A DNA stretch of 64,000 bases, taken from contig DATMFQ010000006.1 in the NCBI GenBank assembly GCA_035556075.1, positions 124,001-188,000 on the forward strand, given 5' to 3'. Below, in pieces: positions 42,070-50,477 of the stretch (position 1 is the stretch's first letter; each line of letters begins with the position of its first letter). The notes below the pieces were generated by a model. The model was not told where the DNA came from, ran no database searches, and saw only the letters and a program-made list of their open reading frames with translations. The DNA comes from 73-13 sp035556075 (lineage in GTDB: Bacteria; Actinomycetota; Actinomycetes; Actinomycetales; Microbacteriaceae). The translations under genes and the position numbers were made by a program.

Positions 42070-42352
42070 GTGCCCGTGGGCGCTTGCCCGCACCCTCGCC
42101 GCACGGCAGAAATCGTGCTCGGCGCCGTCCTGGCGCTGGCCCTCGCTGCGGGACGGGTGCTGTTTGCGGCACCGTCGGCGGGCGCGGAGGTCACTGACTA
42201 CGACTCGACCGCGGGCGCCCTCGTCGCGATGCGGCCGGGAAGGTGCTCTACTTCAGGAGCGGCGCGACGGGGTTCACCTCCCCGACCGGGCAGGGCTATA
42301 CGACCGCGGCCATCTACACGGTCGCGTCGGCGAGGCGGCCTCGCGGCTCCGG
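42070..42352 (+). pseudogene. Frame-broken remnant of a small secreted-protein gene
   Basis: This fills most of the 390-base gap after the desulfurase. Frame 1 (from about 42070) gives a signal-like segment EIVLGAVLALALAAGRVLF...PSAGAEVTDYDSTAGALVAMRPGR. Near 42240 sense continues in another frame as KVLYFRSGATGFTSPTGQGY and TTAAIYTVA. Joined, this reads as one plausible exported protein (secretion signal, then '...AMRPGKVLYFRSGATGFTSPTGQGYTTAAIYT'). A single-base indel would explain it, either real decay or a sequencing error. I do not recognise the family. A TAGCCT box and leader of the next gene follow at 42415. Confidence 0.35.
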
Positions 42353-42454
42353 TGTCCGTGTAGGTGCGACCGCCGGTGATGTCAACCCCGATGACGCAAC
42401 CGATTCGCCGGGCCTAGCCTGCAGGCTCCGACATCGATCCGAGGAGGGCATGCG

Positions 42455-43042
42455 ATGACCACTGCGGCCAGCGGGATCGGCGACACCGTGACCCAGCTGA
42501 GCGGCAAGCGCGTCGCATTCCTGGCGACGAATGGGTTTGAGGACCGTGAGCTCACCCATCCCTGGGAGGGGCTCACCGCCCATGGCGCGACGGCGACCAT
42601 GGTGGCGCCGACGGGCGCCTCGATCGTCGGCAAGCGCGGCCACATCCACGCCGTCGATTGGCACGCCGAGGAGCTGCACGCCGCGGGCTTCGACGCGCTC
42701 GTCCTCCCCGGGGGCGTCGTGAACGCCGATCACCTGCGGCTCGATGGCGCGTCGGTCCGCTTCGTCAGCGAGTTCTTCGCGCAACACAAACCGGTGTCGG
42801 TGATCTGTCACGGCGCGTGGATCCTCATCGAGGCCGACGTCGTCAACGGACGCCGACTGACGAGCACGCCGAGCCTCAGGACCGATCTGCTGAATGCGGG
42901 TGCGATCTGGCTGGATGAGGAGGTCGTGGTCGACCAGGGGCTCGTCTCCAGTCGCACACCCGAGGACCTCCCGGCCTTCACCGCGAGGACGATCGAGAAG
43001 CTCCTCGAAGGGCCACCCGCGGGCCAGACCGGCCAAAAATAA
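42455..43042 (+). CDS. DJ-1/PfpI (type 1 glutamine amidotransferase-like) protein
   Basis: 195 aa with a GAGGAGG site before ATG 42455 and a TAGCCT -10 at 42415-42420. DJ-1/PfpI fold: KRVAFLATNGFEDRELTHPWEGLTAHGA, DALVLPGGVVNADHLR, and the nucleophile Cys in PVSVICHGAWILIEADVV with the adjacent His. The Glu of NGFEDREL is the usual partner of the Cys. Members act as glyoxalases, deglycases or chaperones; the exact role is not decided here. It ends two bases before a tRNA on the opposite strand. Confidence 0.88.
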   Translation: MTTAASGIGDTVTQLSGKRVAFLATNGFEDRELTHPWEGLTAHGATATMVAPTGASIVGKRGHIHAVDWHAEELHAAGFDALVLPGGVVNADHLRLDGASVRFVSEFFAQHKPVSVICHGAWILIEADVVNGRRLTSTPSLRTDLLNAGAIWLDEEVVVDQGLVSSRTPEDLPAFTARTIEKLLEGPPAGQTGQK

Positions 43043-43044
43043 CG

Positions 43045-43117
43045 TGCCCCCGACAGGAATCGAACCTGCGACCTACGGTACCGGAAACCGGCGCTCTATC
43101 CGCTGAGCTACGGAGGC
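43045..43117 (-). tRNA. tRNA-Arg, anticodon CCG
   Basis: 73 nt on the minus strand: acceptor GCCTCCG pairs with CGGGGGC, D-stem GCTC/GAGC, anticodon loop TTCCGGT with anticodon CCG reading CGG (Arg), T-arm GCAGG-TTCGAAT-CCTGT and discriminator A. The outermost anticodon-stem pair (27-43) is C opposite U. CCA is not encoded. Convergent with the DJ-1 gene, with two bases between. Confidence 0.95.
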
Positions 43118-43177
43118 GTGCGAGGGGTAAGCCTACCAGCGGTGATCGGGCCTTCGGTGCCGACGGCCCGGCGTCGC

Positions 43178-43783
43178 TCAGGCGCCGTTGCTGATCGCGA
43201 GCTCGAGCATCGCCCGAAGCGAATCGGGGTTGAACGCGGGGTCGCATTCGCCGGTCACCCGGCGCTCGTCATGGAAGACCTGGAGCTGGGTGGCGGCGCC
43301 GTGGACCTCGGTGCCGGTCGTGCCGAGCGGCGAGCCCGCCCCGGCAGCCGCGCGCTGCTCGGCGAGTCTCGCCGCGGCGGGAGCGGACACGCCGATGAAT
43401 GCGGAGGCGCCGGTCGTCGCGTGCGTCACGTGGCAGACGGTGCCGTCGTCAGCAATGCTCTCCTGAGCGAACCGCGTACTCGGTGGGCCGTCGAGGGGGA
43501 CGACCGTGAGGTTCGGATCGATGTCGTAGATCCCGTCGGGCGTGAGGATCGCCTGGCAGTCGATCGTGACCGGGATGCCCGGTGCCGTGGTCGGCTCGGG
43601 GGTCTGGCTCGGTCCCGTGGTCGGTGTCGTCGTGGTCGCCTGCGAGCTCGTCGCCGGCGCGCTCGGCGTGGCGGGGGGCGTCGTCGCGGTACTGCCGGGG
43701 AAGCCCGCGTCGAGGCAGCCGGTGAGGAGCAGCGCGGCGCTGAGGGTGAGTGCGCCGACGGCGATCGGACGAAGAGTTCGCAT
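43178..43783 (-). CDS. Secreted lipoprotein, DUF3558-like
   Basis: 201 aa from ATG 43781-43783; an in-frame ATG three codons upstream (43792) is also possible, and neither has a clear ribosome site. Signal RTLRPIAVGALTLSAALLLTGC with lipobox LTGC (Cys 23), a Thr/Pro/Ser-rich linker to about residue 70, then a compact domain with two Cys (TIDCQAIL and GTVCHVTHATTG) and a third (TGECDPAFN). It resembles actinobacterial DUF3558 lipoproteins in layout. No function is suggested by the neighbours. Confidence 0.6.
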   Translation of the reverse strand: MRTLRPIAVGALTLSAALLLTGCLDAGFPGSTATTPPATPSAPATSSQATTTTPTTGPSQTPEPTTAPGIPVTIDCQAILTPDGIYDIDPNLTVVPLDGPPSTRFAQESIADDGTVCHVTHATTGASAFIGVSAPAAARLAEQRAAAGAGSPLGTTGTEVHGAATQLQVFHDERRVTGECDPAFNPDSLRAMLELAISNGA

Positions 43784-43843
43784 GTGGCCCATTGTCGGCC
43801 CAACGACCCACGCTCGGCTGAGCGCACGCCGTCCATGGCCGAT

Positions 43844-43857
43844 TAGGCTTGGCCCCT
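43844..43857 (+). promoter_or_regulatory. -10 box for near-leaderless argS
   Basis: TAGGCT (43844-43849) is 8 bases before the GTG start at 43858, with no ribosome site between. It supports GTG 43858 over the more upstream TTG at 43849, which would lie inside the promoter. Confidence 0.55.
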
Positions 43858-45516
43858 GTGAATCCGCAGGACCTCGCTGACCTCGTCGCCGCCGCGCTCA
43901 ACACCTCGGCCGCGGCCCGAGGCGCGAGCCTTGACGTCACCCCGGTGATGGTGCCGATTGAGCGGCCGCGCAATCCAGCGCACGGTGACTGGGCCTCGAA
44001 TGCGGCGATGCAGCACGCGAAGGCGATCGGGATGAATCCGCGCGAGCTCGCCGCGGAGATCGCCGCGGAGCTGAGCCGCGCGCCCGGCGTCGCGGCCGCG
44101 GAGGTCGCCGGGCCAGGTTTCATCAACATCCGGCTCGATGCCGCGGCGGCCGGTGAGCTCGCGCGGACGATCGTCGAGCAGGCGGACGGCTTCGGCCGGG
44201 GGGATGCGTTCGCCGGCGTGCGCATCAACCTCGAGTTCGTCTCAGCGAATCCGACGGGGCCGATCCACATCGGCGGCACCCGGTGGGCGGCGGTCGGCGA
44301 CTCGCTCGCACGGCTGCTCGCCGCACAGGGCGCGGACGTCACCCGCGAGTACTACTTCAATGACCACGGTGCGCAGATCGACCGCTTCGCGCGCTCGCTC
44401 GTCGCCGCGTACCTCGGCCAGGATGCGCCGGAGGATGGGTATGGCGGCCAGTACATCCACGAGATCGCCGCGCGGGTCGTCGATGCCTACCCCGCCGATC
44501 TCGCGGAGCTCCCGCCGGGCGACCTGCAGGAGGTCTTCCGCGCGATCGGCGTCGACCTCATGTTTGCCGAGATCAAGGCGAGCCTGCACGACTTCGGGGT
44601 CGACTTCGACGTGTTCTTCCACGAGAACGACCTGCACGCCTCGGGTGCGGTCGACCGCGCCGTCGCGCGGCTCCGTGAGCTCGGCGCGATCGAGGACCGC
44701 GACGGTGCGGTCTGGCTGCGCTCGACCGAGTACGGCGACGACCAGGATCGGGTCATCATCAAGTCTGACGGTGAGGGCGCCTACCTGTCCGGCGATCTCG
44801 CCTACTACCTCGACAAGCGCGAGCGCGGTTTCGACCGCTGCCTCATCATGCTGGGCGCCGACCACCACGGCTATGTCGGGCGGATGATGGCGATGTGCGC
44901 GGCCTTCGGTGATGTGCCGGGTGTCAACCTCGAGATCCTCATCGGGCAGCTGGTCAACCTCGTCCGCGACGGTGAACCGGTCCGGATGTCGAAGCGTGCC
45001 GGCACGGTCGTCACGCTCGAGGACCTCGTCGAGGCGGTCGGCGTCGACGCGGCTCGCTACGCGCTCGCCCGCAGCTCCACGGACTCGAACATCGACATCG
45101 ACCTCGGTCTCCTCGCCAGCCGGACGAACGACAACCCCGTCTACACGGTGCAGTACGCGCACGCGCGCACCCGCTCGGTGCTGCGCAATGCCATCGCCGC
45201 GGGCGTCGACCGGAGTGCCTTCGAGGCGGCGCTGCTGGACCACGAGACGGAGGCGCGGCTCCTCGGTGCGCTCGCGGAGTTCCCGCGCGTCGCCCGCCAG
45301 GCCGCCGAGTGGCGGGAGCCGCACCGCGTCGCCCGCTACCTCGAGGAGCTCGCTGGCGCCTTCCACCGGTGGTACGACGCGTGCCGGGTCGCACCGCTCG
45401 CGGGGGAGGACGTGACCGATCTGCATCGCACCCGGCTGTGGCTGAGCGAGGCTGTCGGGCAGGTGCTGCGCAACGGCCTCGGGCTGCTCGGCGTGAGCGC
45501 GCCGGAGCGCATGTAG
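43858..45516 (+). CDS. argS: Arginine-tRNA ligase
   Basis: 552 aa from GTG 43858. N-terminal Add-1 domain (about 1-110), HIGH motif as PTGPIHIGGTRWAAVGDSL, KMSKS motif as VRMSKRAGTVVTLEDLVE, then the DALR anticodon-binding domain ending LLGVSAPERM. Class I aaRS charging tRNA-Arg. Commonly adjacent to lysA in Actinobacteria, as here. A tRNA-Arg gene lies 740 bases upstream. Confidence 0.96.
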   Translation: MNPQDLADLVAAALNTSAAARGASLDVTPVMVPIERPRNPAHGDWASNAAMQHAKAIGMNPRELAAEIAAELSRAPGVAAAEVAGPGFINIRLDAAAAGELARTIVEQADGFGRGDAFAGVRINLEFVSANPTGPIHIGGTRWAAVGDSLARLLAAQGADVTREYYFNDHGAQIDRFARSLVAAYLGQDAPEDGYGGQYIHEIAARVVDAYPADLAELPPGDLQEVFRAIGVDLMFAEIKASLHDFGVDFDVFFHENDLHASGAVDRAVARLRELGAIEDRDGAVWLRSTEYGDDQDRVIIKSDGEGAYLSGDLAYYLDKRERGFDRCLIMLGADHHGYVGRMMAMCAAFGDVPGVNLEILIGQLVNLVRDGEPVRMSKRAGTVVTLEDLVEAVGVDAARYALARSSTDSNIDIDLGLLASRTNDNPVYTVQYAHARTRSVLRNAIAAGVDRSAFEAALLDHETEARLLGALAEFPRVARQAAEWREPHRVARYLEELAGAFHRWYDACRVAPLAGEDVTDLHRTRLWLSEAVGQVLRNGLGLLGVSAPERM

Positions 45517-45573
45517 GCCGGCGCGGGGCTCGGGGTCAGCCGACAGGCGCTGCAGCAGCGATTCACACATCGT

Positions 45574-45585
45574 TAGGCTTGAGCG
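45574..45585 (+). promoter_or_regulatory. -10 box for leaderless lysA
   Basis: TAGGCT at 45574-45579, then 6 bases to GTG 45586. This indicates a separate promoter for lysA despite its closeness to argS. Confidence 0.55.
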
Positions 45586-46980
45586 GTGCACGCGAACCCG
45601 CTCGCCCCCAGCTGGCTGCGCCCGCCGAGCGACGCCAACGCGCTCGTCCCCGGTGTCTGGTCGATGACCGCGCGACGCGGCGCTGCCGGCGGGATCGAGA
45701 TCGGTGGCATTGCCGCCGAGACGCTCGCCGCGGAGTACGGCACCCCGGTGTACGTCGTCGATGAGGCCGACGTCCGCGCCCGCGCTGCGGCGACGAAGGC
45801 GGCCTTCGACCGTGAACTCGCCAGGGTGGGGTCGAGCGCGAAGGTGTACTACGCGGGGAAGGCGTTCCTGTGCGCCGAGGTCGTGCGCTGGGTCGCCGCC
45901 GCGGGGCTCGGCGTCGACGTGGCGAGCCACGGCGAGCTCGCCGTCGCGCTCGCGGCTGGCCTTGACCCGTCGCGCATCGGTGTCCACGGCAACAACAAAT
46001 CCCTCGCGCAGCTCGACGCCGCCGTCGCGGCGGGTGTCGGCGCCATCGTCATCGACGCCGAGGTCGAAATCGGCCGTGTCGCCGAGGCAGCGCGGCGCCA
46101 CGACCGCGTCCAGCCGGTCCGGCTCCGCATCAACTCCGGCGTCCACGCCTCGACACACGAGTACCTCGCCACCGCGCACGAGGACCAAAAGTTCGGCGTG
46201 ACCCTCGCTGACGCACCCCGTGTGGTCGCGGCGATCCGGGCGGAGCCGAGCCTCGCATTCCTCGGGCTCCACTCGCACATCGGCTCGCAGATCTTCGACA
46301 CCGACGGCTTCGCGGAGGCGGCACGGCGACTCCTCGGACTGCACGCCGACCTGCTCGCGGGCGGTGACATCCCCGAGCTCAACCTCGGCGGCGGGTTCGG
46401 CATCGCCTACACGAGCGCTGACACCCCGCGGCCGATCGAGGACATCGCCGCCGGGATCGCGACCGCGCTCGCGGAGACCGCCGCGGCGCTCGGCATCCCC
46501 GTGCCCACGATCGCCGTCGAGCCCGGACGCTCCATCGTCGGGCCATCCACGACGACGCTGTACCGAGTCGGCACGATCAAGCCCGTCACCGTCGACACCC
46601 CCGGCGCGCCCGCGACGCGCACCTACGTGTCCGTCGACGGTGGCATGAGCGACAACCTGCGCACCTCGCTCTACCGAGCCGATTACGCGGCCCGCATCGC
46701 CGATCGCACCTCGGACGCCGACCCGGTCCTCGCCCGCGTCGCGGGGATGCACTGTGAGTCTGGCGACATCGTTGTCCGCGACGAATACCTGCCCGGCGAC
46801 ATTGCCCCGGGCGATCTCCTCGCGGTCCCAGCCACAGGTGCGTATGGCTGGGCGATGTCGAGCAACTACAACTGGGTACCACGCCCGCCGGTCATCGCCG
46901 TCCGCGATGGGCAGGCCCGGACCATCATCCGCGGCGAGACCATCGACGACCTCATGGCCCGCGACGCCGCCCTCGGCTGA
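45586..46980 (+). CDS. lysA: Diaminopimelate decarboxylase
   Basis: 464 aa from GTG 45586 (MHANPLAPSWLRPPSDANALVPGVW). PLP lysine in VYYAGKAFLCAEVVRW, HSHIGSQIFD, glycine loop ELNLGGGFGIAY, and the Cys/Glu site GMHCESGDIVVRDEYLP. It decarboxylates meso-DAP to lysine. The 37-base gap to hom contains another leaderless promoter, so lysine and threonine genes are adjacent but separately started. Confidence 0.95.
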   Translation: MHANPLAPSWLRPPSDANALVPGVWSMTARRGAAGGIEIGGIAAETLAAEYGTPVYVVDEADVRARAAATKAAFDRELARVGSSAKVYYAGKAFLCAEVVRWVAAAGLGVDVASHGELAVALAAGLDPSRIGVHGNNKSLAQLDAAVAAGVGAIVIDAEVEIGRVAEAARRHDRVQPVRLRINSGVHASTHEYLATAHEDQKFGVTLADAPRVVAAIRAEPSLAFLGLHSHIGSQIFDTDGFAEAARRLLGLHADLLAGGDIPELNLGGGFGIAYTSADTPRPIEDIAAGIATALAETAAALGIPVPTIAVEPGRSIVGPSTTTLYRVGTIKPVTVDTPGAPATRTYVSVDGGMSDNLRTSLYRADYAARIADRTSDADPVLARVAGMHCESGDIVVRDEYLPGDIAPGDLLAVPATGAYGWAMSSNYNWVPRPPVIAVRDGQARTIIRGETIDDLMARDAALG

Positions 46981-47005
46981 CGCAGAAGCGGGCTCCCACG
47001 GCCAG

Positions 47006-47017
47006 TACCCTGGTTGG
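47006..47017 (+). promoter_or_regulatory. -10 box for leaderless hom
   Basis: TACCCT (47006-47011) is 6 bases from GTG 47018. It sets the start of hom at this GTG and suggests a promoter for the hom-thrC-thrB unit. Confidence 0.5.
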
Positions 47018-48334
47018 GTGCTCGAGTACCGGAATCTGAAGATCGCGATCCTCGGCGGCGGCACTGTCGGTGCCAACGTCGTCGACCTGCTCACCACCCA
47101 CCGCCGGGAGCTCGAGGCGAGGGTCGGCGCGGGACTGGAAGTGATCGGCGTCCTCGTGCGCGACCCGGCCGCGGAGCGCACCCCCAGCATTCCTGCCAAC
47201 CTGCTCACGACCGACGCCGAGGCACTCATCACGGCCGCGGACATCGTCGTCGAGCTCATCGGCGGGATCGAGCCCGCCCGGAGCCACGTGCTCGCGGCGC
47301 TCGGCTCTGGGGCCGACGTCATCACCGCCAACAAGGCACTCCTCGCCACGCACGGCCCGGAGCTCTTCGACCTCGCCGCGCAGGTGGGCGCCCAGCTGTA
47401 CTACGAGGCGGCCGTCGCTGCCGCAATCCCCATCGTCCGGCCGCTGCGCGAGTCCCTCGCCGGTGACCGCGTCCGCCGCATTCTCGGCATCGTCAACGGC
47501 TCGACGAACTACATCCTCGACCAGATGGACACCGAGGGCTGGGACGCCGAGCGAGCACAGGTGGTCGCGCGCGAGCTCGGCTACCTCGAGGCCGATCCCA
47601 CGCTCGACCTCGAGGGCTATGACGCCGCGCAGAAGGTCGCGATCCTCGCGAGCCTCGCCTTCCACACGCACGTCCCGCTCGACGCCGTGCACCGCGAAGG
47701 CATCACGACCGTGACGGCCGCGCAGGTCGCCGCGGCGAAGGCCGCGGGCTACGTCGTCAAGCTCCTCGCGATCGCCGAGCGACTCCCCGCCGCAGATGGG
47801 ACAGAGGGCGTCGTCGCGCGGGTCCACCCTGCACTCGTGCCCCGCAACCACCCGCTCGCGGCGGTGCATGGCGGCAACAACGCGGTGTTCGTCGAGGCGG
47901 AGTTCGCCGGTTCGCTCATGTTCTACGGGGCCGGCGCTGGCGGGGTGCCGACCGCCTCCGCGGTCCTTGGCGATATCGTCTCGGCCGCGCGGCGCCACCT
48001 CGTCGGCGGACCGGGCGTCGCGGAGTCCACGGGGGCCGACCTCCCGCTCCTGCCATTCGATCGGGTCGTGACCCGCTACCAGATCGCGATCGACGTGACC
48101 GACCGACCCGGCGTCCTCGCGACGATCGCGCAGGTCTTCGCGGACCACGGCGTCTCCATCGAGACGGCCCTGCAAACCGTGCGGCCCGGTGCGGACGGGG
48201 CGCCACCGACCGCTACCCTGGTCATCGTCACGCACCGCGCCGAGGAATCCGCCCTCGCCGCGACCGTCGAAGCCCTCGGCGGATCTGATGCCGTCGCGAC
48301 GGTCACCAGCGTGATCCGAGTCGAAGGACTGTAA
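47018..48334 (+). CDS. hom: Homoserine dehydrogenase
   Basis: 438 aa from GTG 47018. NAD(P) motif AILGGGTVGANVV, catalytic region NGSTNYILDQMDTEG with GYLEADPTLDLEGYDAAQKVAILA, and a C-terminal ACT domain (about 355-435: QIAIDVTDRPGVLATIAQVFADHGVSIETALQ) for threonine feedback. It reduces aspartate semialdehyde to homoserine. First gene of hom-thrC-thrB. Confidence 0.95.
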   Translation: MLEYRNLKIAILGGGTVGANVVDLLTTHRRELEARVGAGLEVIGVLVRDPAAERTPSIPANLLTTDAEALITAADIVVELIGGIEPARSHVLAALGSGADVITANKALLATHGPELFDLAAQVGAQLYYEAAVAAAIPIVRPLRESLAGDRVRRILGIVNGSTNYILDQMDTEGWDAERAQVVARELGYLEADPTLDLEGYDAAQKVAILASLAFHTHVPLDAVHREGITTVTAAQVAAAKAAGYVVKLLAIAERLPAADGTEGVVARVHPALVPRNHPLAAVHGGNNAVFVEAEFAGSLMFYGAGAGGVPTASAVLGDIVSAARRHLVGGPGVAESTGADLPLLPFDRVVTRYQIAIDVTDRPGVLATIAQVFADHGVSIETALQTVRPGADGAPPTATLVIVTHRAEESALAATVEALGGSDAVATVTSVIRVEGL

Positions 48335-48338
48335 CAAG

Positions 48339-49409
48339 ATGGCCCACCTGTGGCGCGGGGTGCTCGAGGAGTACCGCGACCGTCTCGACGTGACCGAGAC
48401 GACCCCGATCGTGACCCTCGGCGAGGGCGGCACGCCGCTCATCCCGGCCCCGGCGCTCAGCCGACGCACCGGCGCTGAGGTCTACATCAAATTCGAGGGC
48501 ATGAACCCGACGGGCTCCTTCAAGGACCGCGGCATGACGATGGCGATCTCGAAGGCCGTGGAGCGCGGCGCCGAGGCGATCGTGTGCGCGTCCACGGGGA
48601 ACACCTCCGCCTCTGCGGCCGCCTACGCCGCGCACGCCGGCATCGTCGCGGCGGTGCTCGTGCCGGAGGGCAAGATCTCGATGGGCAAGATGGCCCAGGC
48701 CGTCGCACACGGCGCCCGGATCGTACAGCTCCAGGGCAATTTTGACGATTGCCTCGACGTGGCCCGCGAACTCGCGGCGAACTACGCGGTCCACCTCGTC
48801 AACTCGGTCAACAACGACCGCATCGAGGGGCAGAAGACAGCCGCCTTCGAGGTCGTCGACGTGCTCGGCGACGCCCCCGACATCCACATCGTGCCGGTCG
48901 GCAACGCCGGGAACTACACCGCCTACCACCGCGGCTACCGCGAGGAGGCCGACCGTGGGGCGACGACGCGACTCCCGCGCATGTTTGGTTTCCAGGCCGC
49001 CGGTTCCGCGCCCATCGTCCGCGGCGAGGTCGTCACGAATCCCGAGACCATTGCGACTGCGATCCGTATCGGCAAGCCCGCCTCCTGGGAGCTCGCACTT
49101 GCCGCGCGGGACGACAGCGACGGCTACTTCGGGGCCATCAGCGACGACGACATCCTCGCGGCACAGGGCGTGCTCGCCCGCGAGGTCGGGATCTTCGTCG
49201 AACCCGGCTCAGCCGCCTCGATCGCCGGGCTCCTCGAGCGCGCTGCTGCCGGCGCGATCCCCGCGGGGACGAAGGTCGTCGCGACCGTGACCGGCCACGG
49301 GCTCAAGGACCCGAACTGGGGACTGCGGCTGCCCGACGGCAGTAACGCGCAGCCGACGGTCACCGCCGTGGACACCGCCGCGGTGGCGGGTGTGCTGGGG
49401 CTCAGCTGA
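48339..49409 (+). CDS. thrC: Threonine synthase
   Basis: 356 aa. PLP lysine in KFEGMNPTGSFKDRGMTMAIS, phosphate loop VGNAGNYTAYHRGY, and the serine-rich ASTGNTSASAAAYAAHAG. It begins 5 bases after hom and its stop overlaps the thrB ATG by one base. Converts O-phosphohomoserine to threonine. Confidence 0.95.
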   Translation: MAHLWRGVLEEYRDRLDVTETTPIVTLGEGGTPLIPAPALSRRTGAEVYIKFEGMNPTGSFKDRGMTMAISKAVERGAEAIVCASTGNTSASAAAYAAHAGIVAAVLVPEGKISMGKMAQAVAHGARIVQLQGNFDDCLDVARELAANYAVHLVNSVNNDRIEGQKTAAFEVVDVLGDAPDIHIVPVGNAGNYTAYHRGYREEADRGATTRLPRMFGFQAAGSAPIVRGEVVTNPETIATAIRIGKPASWELALAARDDSDGYFGAISDDDILAAQGVLAREVGIFVEPGSAASIAGLLERAAAGAIPAGTKVVATVTGHGLKDPNWGLRLPDGSNAQPTVTAVDTAAVAGVLGLS

Positions 49410-50350
49410 TGACCGACGGCGTGCCGCTGGGCCGCGCCGTCGACGTGCGGGTGCCCGCCTCGAGTGCGAATCTCGGGCCCGGCTTCGACACCTTCGGCCT
49501 CGCGCTGAGCATCTATGACGAGCTGACGATCATGGCGGTGCCCGGGACCGATGCCCGCGTCGAGGTCACGGGCATCGGTGCGGGGACCGTCCCCGAGGAT
49601 GCCACCAACCTCGTCGTGCGATCGATGCGTCGCGCATTCGACCACCTCGGTGTGCCGATGCCCGGCATTCATATCGCCGCGAAGAATGCGGTGCCGCACA
49701 GCAGCGGACTCGGCTCATCCGCCGCGGCGATCATTGCCGGCCTCATGGGCGCGAAGGGACTCCTCGAGCGCGATGGCGCGCTCACCGCGCACGACCTGCT
49801 CGTCCTCGCCACCGAGATCGAGGGGCACCCCGACAATGTCGCCCCAGCGCTGTATGGCGGACTCACGATCGCCTGGACGGGGCCGCACGGGCCGCGCGCG
49901 AAGAAGTTCAACGTCCACCGCGGGGTGTCGCCCCTCGTCTGCGTCCCCGAGTTCGAGGTGCCGACGGAGGTCGCCCGCGCACTGCAGCCGAGTTCGGTGC
50001 CGTATGAGGACGCCATCTTCAACCTGTCCCGCTCGGCGCTCCTCGTCGCGGCACTCGTGCAGAGCCCCGAGCTGCTCTTCGAGGCGACCGACGACCGGCT
50101 CCACCAGGATTACCGGGCGAGTGCGATGCCCGAGACGCACGGGCTCGTGCAGCGCCTGCGCCGGGCCGGTCACGCCGCTGTCGTGTCGGGAGCTGGGCCG
50201 TCGATTCTCGTGCTCGCCGCGGACCCCGCCGAGCGGGCCGCCGCCGCCGCGATCGTCGCGGCCGAGAGCCGCACACCGTGGCGCTCGCTCACACCCGCCG
50301 TGGACTTCAAGGGTGCTACAGTGGCACCGCACCGTGCGGATGGCGCCTGA
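49409..50350 (+). CDS. thrB: Homoserine kinase
   Basis: 313 aa. GHMP kinase motifs: RVPASSANLGPGFDTFGLAL, ATP loop AVPHSSGLGSSAAAIIAGLMGAKGLL and C-terminal VVSGAGPSILVLA. Coupled to thrC through TGATG. Last gene of the threonine unit; a TACAGT box near its 3' end may begin the rho leader. Confidence 0.95.
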   Translation: MTDGVPLGRAVDVRVPASSANLGPGFDTFGLALSIYDELTIMAVPGTDARVEVTGIGAGTVPEDATNLVVRSMRRAFDHLGVPMPGIHIAAKNAVPHSSGLGSSAAAIIAGLMGAKGLLERDGALTAHDLLVLATEIEGHPDNVAPALYGGLTIAWTGPHGPRAKKFNVHRGVSPLVCVPEFEVPTEVARALQPSSVPYEDAIFNLSRSALLVAALVQSPELLFEATDDRLHQDYRASAMPETHGLVQRLRRAGHAAVVSGAGPSILVLAADPAERAAAAAIVAAESRTPWRSLTPAVDFKGATVAPHRADGA

Positions 50351-50429
50351 TTCCAGGGGCACGCCCGGTTCCCACCCTCACCGCCCACCTCGTGGTTGCC
50401 GATGTCGGCAGCGATGAAGGGGCATCAAT

Positions 50430-50462
50430 CTCCGCCGCGGATGTGATCCGTCTCAGGCGGAG
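50430..50462 (+). promoter_or_regulatory. Hairpin over the rho ribosome site
   Basis: CTCCGCC (50430-50436) pairs with GGCGGAG (50456-50462), with an inner GGAT/ATCC stem. The right arm includes the start of the GGAGGAAGGA ribosome site of rho (ATG 50478). The structure could limit translation. The leader from the thrB stop is 127 bases. Confidence 0.4.
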
Positions 50463-50477
50463 GAAGGAAGTCAAGAC

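Noticed and set aside
44242..47349. 1035-codon open frame on the minus strand opposite argS and lysA
   Set aside because: It is antisense to two clear housekeeping enzymes, its translation is Arg/Asp/Gly-rich without domains, and high GC produces such shadows throughout.
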